From: Vibrio marinisediminis
GTDB taxonomy: Bacteria > Pseudomonadota > Gammaproteobacteria > Enterobacterales > Vibrionaceae
Assembly: GCF_014050145.1 (NCBI RefSeq)
Contig: NZ_JACFYF010000001.1
Span: forward strand, 62,001 to 126,000
DNA length: 64,000 nt
Direction of reading: 5' to 3'
Below, in pieces: positions 8,930 to 17,201 of the stretch; position 1 is the stretch's first letter, and every line of letters starts with the position of its first letter. The notes under the pieces are model-generated. The model was not told where the DNA came from and did not search any database. It worked only from the letters and a program-made list of their open reading frames with translations. The translations under genes and the position numbers were made by a program.

Positions 8930-9163
8930 CTTATCCTCCTGCGCTTAGTTCTCTAAGCACATTGAGCAGGAAAGCACATTCAGTGAGAAGTTGTATTAAT
9001 CCATTAGCTTATCGCTATCTTTTACACACGAATGCCATTTAACATCTCTATCCAACATACAAAACAACTACTGGTTTCAGCTAGCAGAAACGGTGAAAAT
9101 TCACTCGTCTCGTGATCGCAATCAAATAGATTACGGCATCTTCATTGTTAATAGATCAACTAT
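8930..9163 (-). other. Intergenic region between cobA and the HD-GYP gene
   Basis: These 234 bases contain no supportable gene. They must hold the HD-GYP promoter, whose AGGAGG ribosome-binding site lies at the left edge, and the 3' end of the cobA transcript. I see no strong hairpin here. Confidence 0.3.
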
Positions 9164-9925
9164 TTAACACGACTTAAACCAATCCAGTTTTTCATGCAGG
9201 CTTACGACACTACCCACCACAATCAAAGCAGGGCTTTGAGCTCGTTTGGCTAGATTCGGTAAATCCACTAAATTACCTCGGTATACCTTCTGTTCACGAC
9301 GTGTACCATTTTCGATGATTGCACAAGGCATCTCTTGCGACAGTCCATGTGTCAGTAGCTTATCGGCAATGTAGCCACTTTGCTTCAAACCCATATAGAA
9401 CACTAAAGTAGAGTTTGACTGCGCCGCCGCAGACCAATCTATTTCTTTGCCATCCTTTTGCACATGACCGGTAATAAACTGAACAGCTTGAGCATGATCA
9501 CGATGTGTCAGTGGAATGCCAGCATAGGCTGTCGCACCTGCCGCTGCGGTGATCCCCGGAACCACTTCAAAACGAATATTGTATTCAGCGAGTGTTTCAA
9601 GCTCTTCTCCGCCGCGACCAAAAATAAAGGAATCCCCGCCTTTTAAGCGCACCACTCGTTTACCTTGTAACGCTTTATCAACCAACAGTTGGTTAATTTG
9701 CTCTTGTGGTACGCAATGAAAATCTAATTTTTTGCCAACATAAATCATCTCAGCTTTGTTACTGGCTAGGGCTAAGATTTCGGCAGAAACCAAACGGTCA
9801 TACACCACGACATCTGCTTGTTCAATAACTCGATAACCTTTCACGGTTAACAAATCAGGGTCTCCAGGACCGGCGCCCACTAAAGAAACAAAACCGTGAT
9901 TCAAAGAAGTTAGATTGATGGTCAT
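9164..9925 (-). CDS. cobA: Uroporphyrinogen-III C-methyltransferase (siroheme pathway)
   Basis: The 253-residue enzyme transfers two methyl groups from SAM to uroporphyrinogen III, giving precorrin-2, the first step to siroheme. The family signature [18 protein letters not shown] is at the N-terminus, followed by VVVYDRLVS, the [13 protein letters not shown] block and [11 protein letters not shown]. It lacks the oxidase/chelatase half of CysG, so those steps need another protein. Its place downstream of nirB, nirD and nirC on the same strand fits supply of siroheme to nitrite reductase. The start ATG at 9925 matches the family N-terminus. Confidence 0.92.
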   Translation of the reverse strand: MTINLTSLNHGFVSLVGAGPGDPDLLTVKGYRVIEQADVVVYDRLVSAEILALASNKAEMIYVGKKLDFHCVPQEQINQLLVDKALQGKRVVRLKGGDSFIFGRGGEELETLAEYNIRFEVVPGITAAAGATAYAGIPLTHRDHAQAVQFITGHVQKDGKEIDWSAAAQSNSTLVFYMGLKQSGYIADKLLTHGLSQEMPCAIIENGTRREQKVYRGNLVDLPNLAKRAQSPALIVVGSVVSLHEKLDWFKSC

Positions 9926-9959
9926 AATCGCGCCTATAAGGAAAATTTTTGGATATAAG

Positions 9960-9994
9960 AAGTGTCACTTTGGATTTCGGGCAAGTAACACTTG
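9960..9994 (-). repeat. Imperfect hairpin upstream of cobA
   Basis: AAGTGTCACTT pairs with AAGTAACACTT, with one mismatch and a loop of about 12 bases. It lies 35 bases upstream of cobA and may act as a leader structure or a weak terminator in the nir-cobA transcript. Confidence 0.35.
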
Positions 9995-10018
9995 TTATAG
10001 CCAAGCAAATTAATCAGA

Positions 10019-10046
10019 TTCGCCCCACAGCAAAGTATGGGGCGAA
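10019..10046 (-). terminator. GC-rich hairpin between nirC and cobA
   Basis: TTCGCCCCA (10019-10027) pairs with TGGGGCGAA (10038-10046) around a loop of ten bases. It lies just after the nirC stop on the minus strand. There is no T tract, so it is more likely an mRNA 3' stabiliser or Rho-type or partial terminator that lowers cobA read-through. Confidence 0.45.
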
Positions 10047-10051
10047 CGCGG

Positions 10052-10903
10052 TTATTTAAGACTAAATGCTGGCACTGCGTTTACTTGGCTCTCATCATCA
10101 ACAACTGGCGCCGTTTTCGCGTGAGTTAGGTACAGTGGCAAGCATGTAAATGCTAGCCCACCAACAATATTGCCCAAAATAGTTGGGATCAGGTTGTAGT
10201 TCAACCATGTTGCGATACCAAAATCAGCACCTAACATCATACCTAGTGGAAACAGGAACATATTGACAACCGCGTGCTCAAATACCAATGCAAAGAAGAT
10301 AAAAATTGGCAGCCACATCGCAGCAATTTTTCCCGCCACGCTACGAGCAGTCATGTTACCAATCACACCAAGACAAACCATCAAGTTACATAAGATGCCA
10401 CGCACAAAACAAGTCACCCAGCCATCAAAGCCCAGGTTTTCAAAGCCCACGGTACGTGCTGTTGCAACAGCAATAAATTTTTGACCAACAGCATTCGGTT
10501 CAACGCTAAAATTCATAGTTAATGACAGTGCAATCAGTGCCGCAACCAAAAGTGAGCCAATCAGGTTACCTAGCCCTACAAGACCCCAACAGCGTAATAC
10601 ACGACCCCAAGTAATGCCCGGACGGTTATCAAGCTTCGCTAGTGGCGCCAAACCAAACACCCCCGTCACTAAGTCATAACCCATTAGGCTTAAAATACAA
10701 AAACCAACAGGAAATACCAATGCGCCAACGATCCCTACTCCCGTTTGAGTAATGGTGGTAATAGCAACCACCACCGCTAAAGACAAAATGATACCGGCCA
10801 TTACACCGCGTAAGATCAAGTCTCGAGTTGAGGTACGCACTTTCGCTTCTCCTGTCGCGATCATGGTTTGAACAAATTCCGCAGGTTTTAAATAAGACAT
10901 CAT
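10052..10903 (-). CDS. nirC: Formate/nitrite transporter family channel (NirC-like)
   Basis: The 283-residue membrane protein has six main hydrophobic segments and the FNT pattern: an N-terminal amphipathic PAEFVQTMIATGEAKV stretch, the WGRVLRCWGLVGLGNLIGS block, and FVRGILCNLMVCLGV followed by FEHAVVNMFLFP. FNT proteins conduct nitrite, formate or hydrosulfide. Being between nirD and cobA makes nitrite the likely substrate. ATG codons at 10903 and 10900 both follow GGAGAG; the second has better spacing. Downstream genes are cobA and the HD-GYP gene. Confidence 0.87.
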   Translation of the reverse strand: MMSYLKPAEFVQTMIATGEAKVRTSTRDLILRGVMAGIILSLAVVVAITTITQTGVGIVGALVFPVGFCILSLMGYDLVTGVFGLAPLAKLDNRPGITWGRVLRCWGLVGLGNLIGSLLVAALIALSLTMNFSVEPNAVGQKFIAVATARTVGFENLGFDGWVTCFVRGILCNLMVCLGVIGNMTARSVAGKIAAMWLPIFIFFALVFEHAVVNMFLFPLGMMLGADFGIATWLNYNLIPTILGNIVGGLAFTCLPLYLTHAKTAPVVDDESQVNAVPAFSLK

Positions 10904-11015
10904 GTCTCTCCAAAAAGTTAAAAATAAAAGTCGAAAATCAAATAGTGAAAGGCTCCTTACCCTCCCCCTTCCCCCTCGAGGATAAGAAGCCTTTAAGCTA
11001 TTTAATCTCTAACGC

Positions 11016-11339
11016 TTATCCAGCGACTTCAACCACACCTGAAACAACACGGGTTTGATAGGCTTTTACACTGAAACGTTCATCTTCCATGCATCGCCCA
11101 GTCGTCAAATTAAAGCGTTGTTTCTTAAGTGGACTCGCAACCCAAAGCTCACCTTGATGCTGACAAATCAAGCCACGAGACAACACATTTGAATGAAAAA
11201 ATGGGTCCGTATTGCTGATAGCCAGCACCTGCTCAGCATCCGTTGGGCGGAAGATCGCCACTTGCTGCTCTTTCACCAACGCACATACACCCGTGCCAGG
11301 TACGATGTCGTCTATTTGACAGATTTTTTGAAATGACAT
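11016..11339 (-). CDS. nirD: Nitrite reductase small subunit
   Basis: The 107-residue NirD is a Rieske-fold protein that partners NirB. It lacks the Cys and His cluster ligands of true Rieske proteins, as usual for enterobacterial-type NirD. Recognisable parts are VPGTGVCALVKEQQVAIFRP, NTDPF and LICQHQGELWVASPLKKQRFNLTTG (shown here as a long conserved block around residues 55-80). It starts 15 bases after nirB with GGGGAG seven bases before the ATG, so it is co-transcribed. The complex reduces nitrite to ammonia with NADH in the cytoplasm. Confidence 0.92.
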   Translation of the reverse strand: MSFQKICQIDDIVPGTGVCALVKEQQVAIFRPTDAEQVLAISNTDPFFHSNVLSRGLICQHQGELWVASPLKKQRFNLTTGRCMEDERFSVKAYQTRVVSGVVEVAG

Positions 11340-11354
11340 AATTAATCTCCCCGC

Positions 11355-13916
11355 TTAATCCGTAAGTGCCACATGAAGAATGTCGCCTTTCACTTCAGGG
11401 GTTTTTTCCGTCAATGTGGCAGGGCGATGCTGTTCACGCTCAGAAACAAAGGTTACGTTTGCATCACGCTTGTCTGAGTTAATAAAGTGAGCAAAACGAT
11501 TTAATTGTGATTGGTCTTTGATGGTTGCCGTCCACTCACACTCAAACTCGCCAATCAGTCTTGCGATATCACGCTCTAACTGTTCATTGATACCAAGTTT
11601 GTCGTTGGCAATAACTTCACGCAGATAGTCGACACCCCCGTCCATATTTTCCATCCATACCGAGGTACGTTGCAGCGGTGCCGCCGTACGAATATAGAAC
11701 ATCATGAAACGGTCGATGTATTTGATCAGTGTCTCTTGGTCTAGATCAGTGGCAAGTAAATCCCCATGACGAGGCTTCATGCCGCCATTACCACACACAT
11801 ATAAGTTCCAACCTGCGTCGGTGGCAATGATGCCCAAGTCTTTTCCTTGAGCTTCTGCACACTCTCGGGTACAACCGGATACGCCAAATTTCATCTTGTG
11901 TGGTGTGCGAATACCTTTGTAGCGGTTCTCGATCATCGAGCCTAGACCCACCGAATCTTGTACGCCGTAACGACACCAAGTTGAACCCACACAGGTTTTA
12001 GCCATACGCAAGGCTTTAGCGTAGGCTTGCCCGGTCTCAAAACCAGCTTCAATTAATTTGCGCCAGATCTGTGGAAGATCGTCTTTCTGCGCACCAAATA
12101 GACCGATACGCTGCGCACCAGTCACTTTGGTGTAAAGGCTGTATTCTTCTGCAACCGCGGCAAGAACGCCCAGCGCTTTTGGCGTGACTTCACCACCCGC
12201 CATACGAGGAATAACCGAGTAAGTTCCGTCTTTTTGGATATTGCCAAGGAAATTATCGTTGGTGTCGTGCAGCTTAACGAGTTGCGGCTTAAGGATGTGT
12301 TCACCCCAGCATGAAGCAAGAATAGAACCGACCAGTGGTTTACACACTTCACAACCATAACCGCTGCCATACTTCGCAAGCAGCTCGTCAAAGGTTTTGA
12401 TTTCTTCAATACGGATCAAATGGAATAGCTCTTGGCGCGAATAAGCAAAGTGCTCACAAACGTCATTCTTCACTTCAATACCCGATTTAGCCAACTCGGC
12501 GTTGAGTACTGAAGTTACCAAAGGAATACAACCACCACAGCCAGTACCTGCACCCGTAACCGCTTTGATTTCAGCAAGCGTTTGATGCCCATCAGCCACA
12601 GCTTGAGCAAGCTTGCCCTTAGTCACATCAAAGCAAGAACAAATCACCGCACTGTCTGGTAACGCATCAGCGCCTAATGCTGGCTTTTCCGCCCCAGCAT
12701 GGGCAGGCAAGATAAGTACATCTGGATGTTCCGGCAGCTCAATATCATTGAGCATCAATTGCAGTAGATCACCATAATCGGCGGTATCACCCACCATTAC
12801 CGCACCGAGTAACTTTTTGTTATCTTCCGACACAATCAGGCGCTTATAGACTTCTTGCTCTTCGTTTTGATAGACGTAGCTTTTACAACCTGGAGTACGA
12901 CCATTAGCGTCGCCGATAGAACCGACTTTCACACCCAGCAATTTCAATTTGGCAGACATATCCGCCCCTTCGAATTTGCTTTCACTTTGACCAAGTAAAT
13001 GATCAACCGCAACGGTTGCCATTTTGTAACCCGGTGCAACCAAGCCATAAAAGATGCCGTTCCATGAAGCACACTCACCAATCGCGTATATGTGTTCATC
13101 TGATGTTTGGCAGTGGTCATTGATGGCTATGCCGCCACGTGGCGCAATTTCAAGCTCCATTTGGCGAGCCAATTTATCTTGCGGGCGAATTCCCGCAGAG
13201 AAGACAATAAAGTCGGTCTCAAGCTCTGTACCATCAGCAAAACGCATCACATTGCGGGCTTGTGTGCCTTCAGCTGCAATCTCTAAGGTATTTTTACTGG
13301 TATGAACATTCACACCCATACGCTCGATTTTTTGGCGTAGTTGATTACCACCAGCGAGATCAAGCTGCTCAGCCATCAATTTAGGGGCAAACTCAACGAC
13401 ATTGGTTTCCACGCCCAATGCTTTTAGTGCGCCAGCCGCTTCCAGACCTAATAAACCACCGCCAATAACAACCCCTGACTTGCTCTTTTTCGCGCAGGCT
13501 TCAATGGCTTTGAGATCTTCAATAGTTCGGTAAACGAAACAATCTTTACTTTCACTGCCTTTGATAGTTGGGACAAATGGGTATGATCCTGTCGCTAGAA
13601 CCAATTTGTCATATTGAATTTCACGACCAGAAGAAGAGTATACGATGCGATTTTGGCGGTTGATATTGATCGCTCGTTCACCGATCAAGATTTGAATGCC
13701 GTGTTTCTCATAGAAACCTTCTTTGACTAAAGAAAGCTCTTGAGCAGTATGGTGTGAGAAGTAAGAAGAAAGGTGAACACGGTCATAGGCGACACGTGGT
13801 TCTTCGCAGAAAACGGTAATTTCGTAGTTCGAGATCTCCGTTTTTTCAACCAGGTCTTCGATATAGCGATGTCCTACCATGCCATTACCGACGACCACTA
13901 GCTTGAGCTTACTCAT
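11355..13916 (-). CDS. nirB: NADH-dependent nitrite reductase large subunit
   Basis: The protein (853 residues from the ATG at 13916) reduces nitrite to ammonia with NADH. Domains in order are an FAD/NAD(P)H pyridine nucleotide reductase part (VVVGNGMVGHRYIEDL and VVIGGGLLGLEAA), a BFD-like [2Fe-2S] segment (CSCFDVTKGK with GTGCGGC), a second Cys pair region (YGCEVCKP), and the siroheme/[4Fe-4S] reductase domain with CVGSTWC and GVSGCTREC. The length is normal. An upstream TTG at 13922 would add two residues, but the ATG has GGA at a seven-base spacing. An FNR-like and a NarL/NarP-like box lie upstream, which suggests induction by low oxygen and nitrate or nitrite. Confidence 0.95.
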   Translation of the reverse strand: MSKLKLVVVGNGMVGHRYIEDLVEKTEISNYEITVFCEEPRVAYDRVHLSSYFSHHTAQELSLVKEGFYEKHGIQILIGERAININRQNRIVYSSSGREIQYDKLVLATGSYPFVPTIKGSESKDCFVYRTIEDLKAIEACAKKSKSGVVIGGGLLGLEAAGALKALGVETNVVEFAPKLMAEQLDLAGGNQLRQKIERMGVNVHTSKNTLEIAAEGTQARNVMRFADGTELETDFIVFSAGIRPQDKLARQMELEIAPRGGIAINDHCQTSDEHIYAIGECASWNGIFYGLVAPGYKMATVAVDHLLGQSESKFEGADMSAKLKLLGVKVGSIGDANGRTPGCKSYVYQNEEQEVYKRLIVSEDNKKLLGAVMVGDTADYGDLLQLMLNDIELPEHPDVLILPAHAGAEKPALGADALPDSAVICSCFDVTKGKLAQAVADGHQTLAEIKAVTGAGTGCGGCIPLVTSVLNAELAKSGIEVKNDVCEHFAYSRQELFHLIRIEEIKTFDELLAKYGSGYGCEVCKPLVGSILASCWGEHILKPQLVKLHDTNDNFLGNIQKDGTYSVIPRMAGGEVTPKALGVLAAVAEEYSLYTKVTGAQRIGLFGAQKDDLPQIWRKLIEAGFETGQAYAKALRMAKTCVGSTWCRYGVQDSVGLGSMIENRYKGIRTPHKMKFGVSGCTRECAEAQGKDLGIIATDAGWNLYVCGNGGMKPRHGDLLATDLDQETLIKYIDRFMMFYIRTAAPLQRTSVWMENMDGGVDYLREVIANDKLGINEQLERDIARLIGEFECEWTATIKDQSQLNRFAHFINSDKRDANVTFVSEREQHRPATLTEKTPEVKGDILHVALTD

Positions 13917-13979
13917 AATCAATTCCAGTCCAAATTTCGAATCTGAACGGAATTTTCAATTATGAAGAAAAATTAATAC

Positions 13980-13993
13980 ATGATGTAAATCAA
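13980..13993 (-). promoter_or_regulatory. FNR-like box upstream of nirB
   Basis: ATGATGTAAATCAA matches the FNR consensus TTGAT-N4-ATCAA at 9 of 10 defined bases. It lies about 70 bases upstream of the nirB ATG. A -10-like GAAAAT on the minus strand at about 13957-13952 would place the box near -41.5, the class II position known for E. coli nirB; CATAAT at 13964-13959 is an alternative. The match is read directly from the sequence; binding is inferred. Confidence 0.6.
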
Positions 13994-14007
13994 TTACAAT
14001 TACAAAC

Positions 14008-14022
14008 TACCACAAAGGGGTA
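14008..14022 (-). promoter_or_regulatory. NarL/NarP-like inverted heptamer pair upstream of nirB
   Basis: TACCACAAAGGGGTA holds one good NarL/NarP heptamer (TACCCCT on the minus strand, fitting TACYYMT) facing a weaker one. The spacing is 7-1-7 rather than the classical 7-2-7. Its centre is 28.5 bases upstream of the FNR-like box centre. That is close to the spacing between -69.5 and -41.5 in E. coli nirB. Confidence 0.45.
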
Positions 14023-14113
14023 ACTGTACTACTTTAGGGTTATTATTTGCTTTTAATTATAGATTGCGTGTTATTTAATTTCACAATTAGTCATTAAGCA
14101 ACCATAAATGGAT

Positions 14114-14142
14114 ATAAAAAAAGGTGCTTAGATAAGCACCTT
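14114..14142 (-). terminator. Rho-independent terminator of yjjG
   Basis: AAGGTGCTTA (14121-14130) pairs perfectly with TAAGCACCTT (14133-14142). On the minus strand the stem is followed by a run of seven T. It lies 18 bases past the yjjG stop codon. The 2-base apparent loop would open to four or more. Confidence 0.85.
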
Positions 14143-14160
14143 GTCCACTTTTACTGCAAG

Positions 14161-14835
14161 TTAAGCCAGCAACAATGATTGCAACTCAGATAAGCACTTT
14201 ACCGTGTAGCTAGGCGTTATTTCCTGGCATTCTGGCTGCTGAGCGGCGTTTAGCCAACATGTATCAATACCAAAGTTCATTCCACCTAAGACATCTGAAT
14301 GTAAATTGTCGCCAACCATTAACACCTTACTCTTACAAGGCTGCCCCATTTGTTCCATTGCATGAGTAAAAATACCCACATCTGGTTTTGCAACCCCAAC
14401 CTGCTCTGAAATAATGACATGATCAAACATATCACTAAGCCCCATCTTAGCTAAGCGTACTTGCTGCAGTTCAGTGAAACCGTTAGTGATAATACCCAAT
14501 TTGGCTTTGCCTTTAAGCGCATCAAGCAATTCTCTAGCCTGTGGGATCATACTGCAGATATCGGCCATAGCATCTAGAAAGGCCGTATTTAAAGCCGCGG
14601 TAGTGGTATTGAATTGCTCTGCGTAACCTTTAAAACGGATATGTTTGATGTCTTCAGCAGTAATCGTCCCGTTTTGATAATCAACCCACAGTGGCTTATT
14701 AACTTTCTGATATTGCTCAAAGTCATCACGTGAATATTCAACGCCCATACGTTCAAACATTAACTGCATACCTTTAAATGCATCAAACTTAAACAGAGTT
14801 TCATCAGCGTCAAACAGAACCCAATCATACTTCAT
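14161..14835 (-). CDS. yjjG: HAD-type nucleotidase YjjG
   Basis: The 224-residue enzyme (from the ATG at 14835) belongs to the haloacid dehalogenase superfamily. It starts MKYDWVLFDADETLF, with the catalytic Asp9 and Asp11. It then shows NKPLWVDYQNGTIT, GIITNGF, VGVAKPDVGIF and VLMVGDNLHSDVLGG, which follow E. coli YjjG closely. YjjG dephosphorylates pyrimidine and non-canonical nucleoside monophosphates (house-cleaning). An upstream in-frame ATG at 14868 would add eleven residues, but AGGT lies seven bases before the 14835 start and the family begins there. It stands alone with its own terminator. Confidence 0.93.
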   Translation of the reverse strand: MKYDWVLFDADETLFKFDAFKGMQLMFERMGVEYSRDDFEQYQKVNKPLWVDYQNGTITAEDIKHIRFKGYAEQFNTTTAALNTAFLDAMADICSMIPQARELLDALKGKAKLGIITNGFTELQQVRLAKMGLSDMFDHVIISEQVGVAKPDVGIFTHAMEQMGQPCKSKVLMVGDNLHSDVLGGMNFGIDTCWLNAAQQPECQEITPSYTVKCLSELQSLLLA

Positions 14836-14914
14836 GATTCTACCTATCTTATCAGAGGGGAAAGCCAAACCGGCGGAGAATATTTGCGCATTATACCGTT
14901 TACAGCCCAGAAAA

Positions 14915-14945
14915 CAAAAAAGGAATTTACAATGTAAACTCCTTT
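14915..14945 (-). terminator. Rho-independent terminator of the SH3 gene
   Basis: On the minus strand AAAGGAGTTTACA pairs with TGTAAATTCCTTT with one mismatch and a very small loop. It is followed by more T residues. It begins about 19 bases after the stop of the SH3-domain gene. Confidence 0.7.
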
Positions 14946-14963
14946 AAATTCTTAAACTTAATG

Positions 14964-15626
14964 CTACTTGTAGAAAATATTGCCAGTTTGAACATTCAAA
15001 TAAATTTTATTGGCCTGCTTTAAACCACCACAATAGACAAAATAGACATCTTGCTCATACTTCACTGACTTTACCCAACCTTTTAGCTCTTCAAAGTCAG
15101 GGGGTAGACAAATGCCTTCCTTAATCAAATCATCGGTGGTTTGAATAAAAACATCAAAGTACTGTTTAAAATCATCGGAGCCTTCAACATAACTGCTGAT
15201 GGTTTTGATCCGTTCTTGTTTGGTTATGGTGGGTGGCACTTCTAGAAGGGCGTCCATTGGGATCCACTCAGCGACCTCAGGTCCACCTTCGTTATAAACG
15301 TAAAACGGAGAAATTCGTCCCCACCCATCACGCTTTTCTAATATATGGACTTTATCTCCTCGGTAGAGGATTGATTCAATAAAAGCACTTTTATCTGGCA
15401 TTTCACGCACCCCAAGCTTTTCGGGGCTAACGTAGTAGTCTGTTTTTTCTGCTACTGGAGTTGGTATTGGCATGGGTTCCGGTTGACTTTGCTCAACCGG
15501 TAACGGTGTTTGTTGCTCAGCAAGCTTCGCGGCATCTTGCTCGGGCTTAAGATAAAACATGTAATAGCCACCACCCGCTAAGGCTATGCCAACGAGTAAG
15601 AGTATGACCATTAATATTTTTTTCAT
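14964..15626 (-). CDS. Membrane-anchored SH3-domain protein
   Basis: This 220-residue protein has an N-terminal transmembrane anchor (residues 3-27), a Pro/Gln/Glu-rich linker (about 35-60) and a bacterial SH3-like domain (about 64-130). The domain shows YYVSPEKLGVREMPDKSAF, YRGDKVHILEKRDGWGRI and VAEWIPMDAL. The anchor orientation should place it in the periplasm. Such SH3 domains often bind peptidoglycan or peptide ligands. The C-terminal 90 residues, with Cys in GICLPPDF and VYCGGLKQ, are not recognised. It lies 90 bases downstream of phhB on the same strand, but its link to phenylalanine metabolism is not evident. Confidence 0.7.
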   Translation of the reverse strand: MKKILMVILLLVGIALAGGGYYMFYLKPEQDAAKLAEQQTPLPVEQSQPEPMPIPTPVAEKTDYYVSPEKLGVREMPDKSAFIESILYRGDKVHILEKRDGWGRISPFYVYNEGGPEVAEWIPMDALLEVPPTITKQERIKTISSYVEGSDDFKQYFDVFIQTTDDLIKEGICLPPDFEELKGWVKSVKYEQDVYFVYCGGLKQANKIYLNVQTGNIFYK

Positions 15627-15716
15627 TTATGCTTCCAAGATCTTGCTGATGAGTCTCATCTATTTTATCGGCAAGATAACAGAATCTTTAGCTCAATCGC
15701 AAAAAATGGAACCAAG

Positions 15717-16049
15717 CTACGGTTCTATTAAGTCACACTTGGCTGCACATATAAAATCGTTCTTATGTAATCCTTTGATCGAATGACTCCACCAAGTTAC
15801 AGTCACTTTGCCCCACTCCAGTAAAATAGCAGGGTGATGGAACTCTTCTTCCGCAAGTTCCGCCACTTTATTAGCAAATGACCAAGCAGAGAGAAAGTTG
15901 CGAAACTTAAACTGCTTCTCCAACTGAGCAATACCTTCTCGTTCAATGATCTGCCACTCTTCAATTGCTTCTAATAGCTCTTGCTGCTCGTCATAGCTAA
16001 GCGGTATTGCTTCTGGCGTACATGCTTCACATCTGAGTTCATTCAACAT
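15717..16049 (-). CDS. phhB: Pterin-4a-carbinolamine dehydratase
   Basis: The 110-residue enzyme dehydrates 4a-hydroxytetrahydrobiopterin, recycling the pterin cofactor oxidised by phenylalanine hydroxylase. The family core is complete: WQIIEREGIAQLEKQFKF, FANKVAELAEEEFHHP, and VTVTWWSHSIKGLHKNDF, with the His pair and WSH motif of the active site. It overlaps the 3' end of phhA by eleven bases, showing an operon and translational coupling. A short N-terminal extension with two Cys (RCEACTPEAI) is typical of bacterial forms. Confidence 0.94.
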   Translation of the reverse strand: MLNELRCEACTPEAIPLSYDEQQELLEAIEEWQIIEREGIAQLEKQFKFRNFLSAWSFANKVAELAEEEFHHPAILLEWGKVTVTWWSHSIKGLHKNDFICAAKCDLIEP

Positions 16050-16833
16050 TTAGTGCTTCCTTTGCGTCAAATAATGGTGGGTATAATCCAGCTTCAATAG
16101 CTTGGTCTATCTCTGAAATTAAATCCAGTTGGCTCAATGTATAGAGGCTCTCAATATCCTCTAAAACAAAATAAACTGGCTGCATAATATCGATTCGGTA
16201 AGGGGTTCGCAGTACACGGTTAAGTTCAAATGGCTCTCGATTCGGCTGACAAGCATCTAATGCATAAAGAGTTTCACCCGGAGAGGAGAGGATCCCTCCA
16301 CCATAGATTTTTAACTGGTCATTTTCCTTCACCAAACCAAATTCAACGGTAAACCAATACAATCGAGCTAGGTAGGCTCGTTGTTTTGCTGGGGCGGCAT
16401 AGCCCAGTTTGCCATACGTGTGAGTAAAACGAGCAAACTGAGGATTAGTCAACATGGCACAATGACCAAAAACTTCATGGAAAAAGTCTGGCTCCTGAAG
16501 ATAGTCAAACTCTTCACGGCTTCGTAAGAAAGTGGCCACTGGGAAACATTGGTTAGCTAGCAGCTCAAAAAAGCGGTCAAAACTGATTAACGCAGGCACA
16601 GGGACAACTTGCCACCCCGTCTCTCGTTTGAGCACTCGATTAATCTCCGGTAATTGCGGAACGCGATCGATCGGAAGATTAAGCATTTTCAGCCCTTCTA
16701 AATACTCATGACACGCCCGATCTCCAACGATCTTCAACTGCCTTATCACTAAGTCATGCCATATCGCATTCTCGTCTTCACTCCACGCGACTATTCCATT
16801 TTCATCGACTGGATTTGAACTGTATTTTGTCAT
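16039..16833 (-). CDS. phhA: Phenylalanine 4-monooxygenase
   Basis: The 264-residue iron enzyme converts phenylalanine to tyrosine using tetrahydropterin and O2. The non-haem iron ligands are visible as His119 and His124 in HEVFGHCAML and Glu164 in FTVEFGLV. The substrate-binding GGGILSSPGET block is also present. The length is normal for the bacterial single-domain enzyme, which lacks the mammalian ACT domain. AAGGAG nine bases before the ATG supports the start. A strong TyrR box lies 160-180 bases upstream, so control by a TyrR/PhhR-type regulator is likely. It is followed by phhB in an overlapping operon. Confidence 0.95.
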   Translation of the reverse strand: MTKYSSNPVDENGIVAWSEDENAIWHDLVIRQLKIVGDRACHEYLEGLKMLNLPIDRVPQLPEINRVLKRETGWQVVPVPALISFDRFFELLANQCFPVATFLRSREEFDYLQEPDFFHEVFGHCAMLTNPQFARFTHTYGKLGYAAPAKQRAYLARLYWFTVEFGLVKENDQLKIYGGGILSSPGETLYALDACQPNREPFELNRVLRTPYRIDIMQPVYFVLEDIESLYTLSQLDLISEIDQAIEAGLYPPLFDAKEALNVE

Positions 16834-16993
16834 CCAAGCACTCCTTGCCCCATTACAAAGATAACGAGCAACGCCCTACAAACGCGTGATGTTCTACATT
16901 CGCAAGCAGCACACTTTGCAATCTACCTTTTATAAGGTTATTGAGTATTGGATCAACAGACAAAATATCAGCAAAATTTCCGCTGGGTCGCGG

Positions 16994-17011
16994 TGTAACA
17001 AATATTTTACA
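16994..17011 (-). promoter_or_regulatory. TyrR box upstream of phhA
   Basis: TGTAAC-N6-TTTACA matches the TyrR/PhhR consensus TGTAAA-N6-TTTACA at 11 of 12 bases, including the essential G-N14-C. It is the only such match I found, and it lies in the region upstream of phhA-phhB, which makes an aromatic-amino-acid regulator the likely controller. Confidence 0.7.
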
Positions 17012-17023
17012 TAAGCATAATTT

Positions 17024-17041
17024 GGTAACAATTATGATACA
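17024..17041 (-). promoter_or_regulatory. Possible weak TyrR box paired with the strong one
   Basis: GGTAAC-N6-GATACA keeps the G-N14-C core and matches 8 of 12 TyrR positions. Its centre is exactly 30 bases (about three helical turns) from the strong box centre, a spacing typical of cooperative strong/weak TyrR pairs. Confidence 0.4.
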
Positions 17042-17149
17042 CTCGTTACTTGAGTCTCATGTCACTAGAACACTCTGTTTTCCGTCGTGGAAGATGCGTT
17101 TATTAGGAGAGATGGCACTGGCTGCTGATATTATATTCGCAATAAAAGC

Positions 17150-17176
17150 AAACAGGGCGCCAAAAGCACCCTGTTT
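17150..17176 (-). terminator. Terminator of the methyltransferase gene
   Basis: AAACAGGGCGC (17150-17160) pairs with GCACCCTGTTT (17166-17176) with one mismatch and a five-base loop. On the minus strand TTT closes the stem and GCTTTTATT follows. It lies 25 bases after the methyltransferase stop. Confidence 0.7.
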
Positions 17177-17201
17177 ATATTAGACAATTTAGTGTAGCTC
17201 G

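Noticed and set aside
16941-17183. 80-codon plus-strand frame upstream of phhA
   Set aside because: It spans the TyrR boxes and the methyltransferase terminator, has no ribosome-binding site and no protein-like features.
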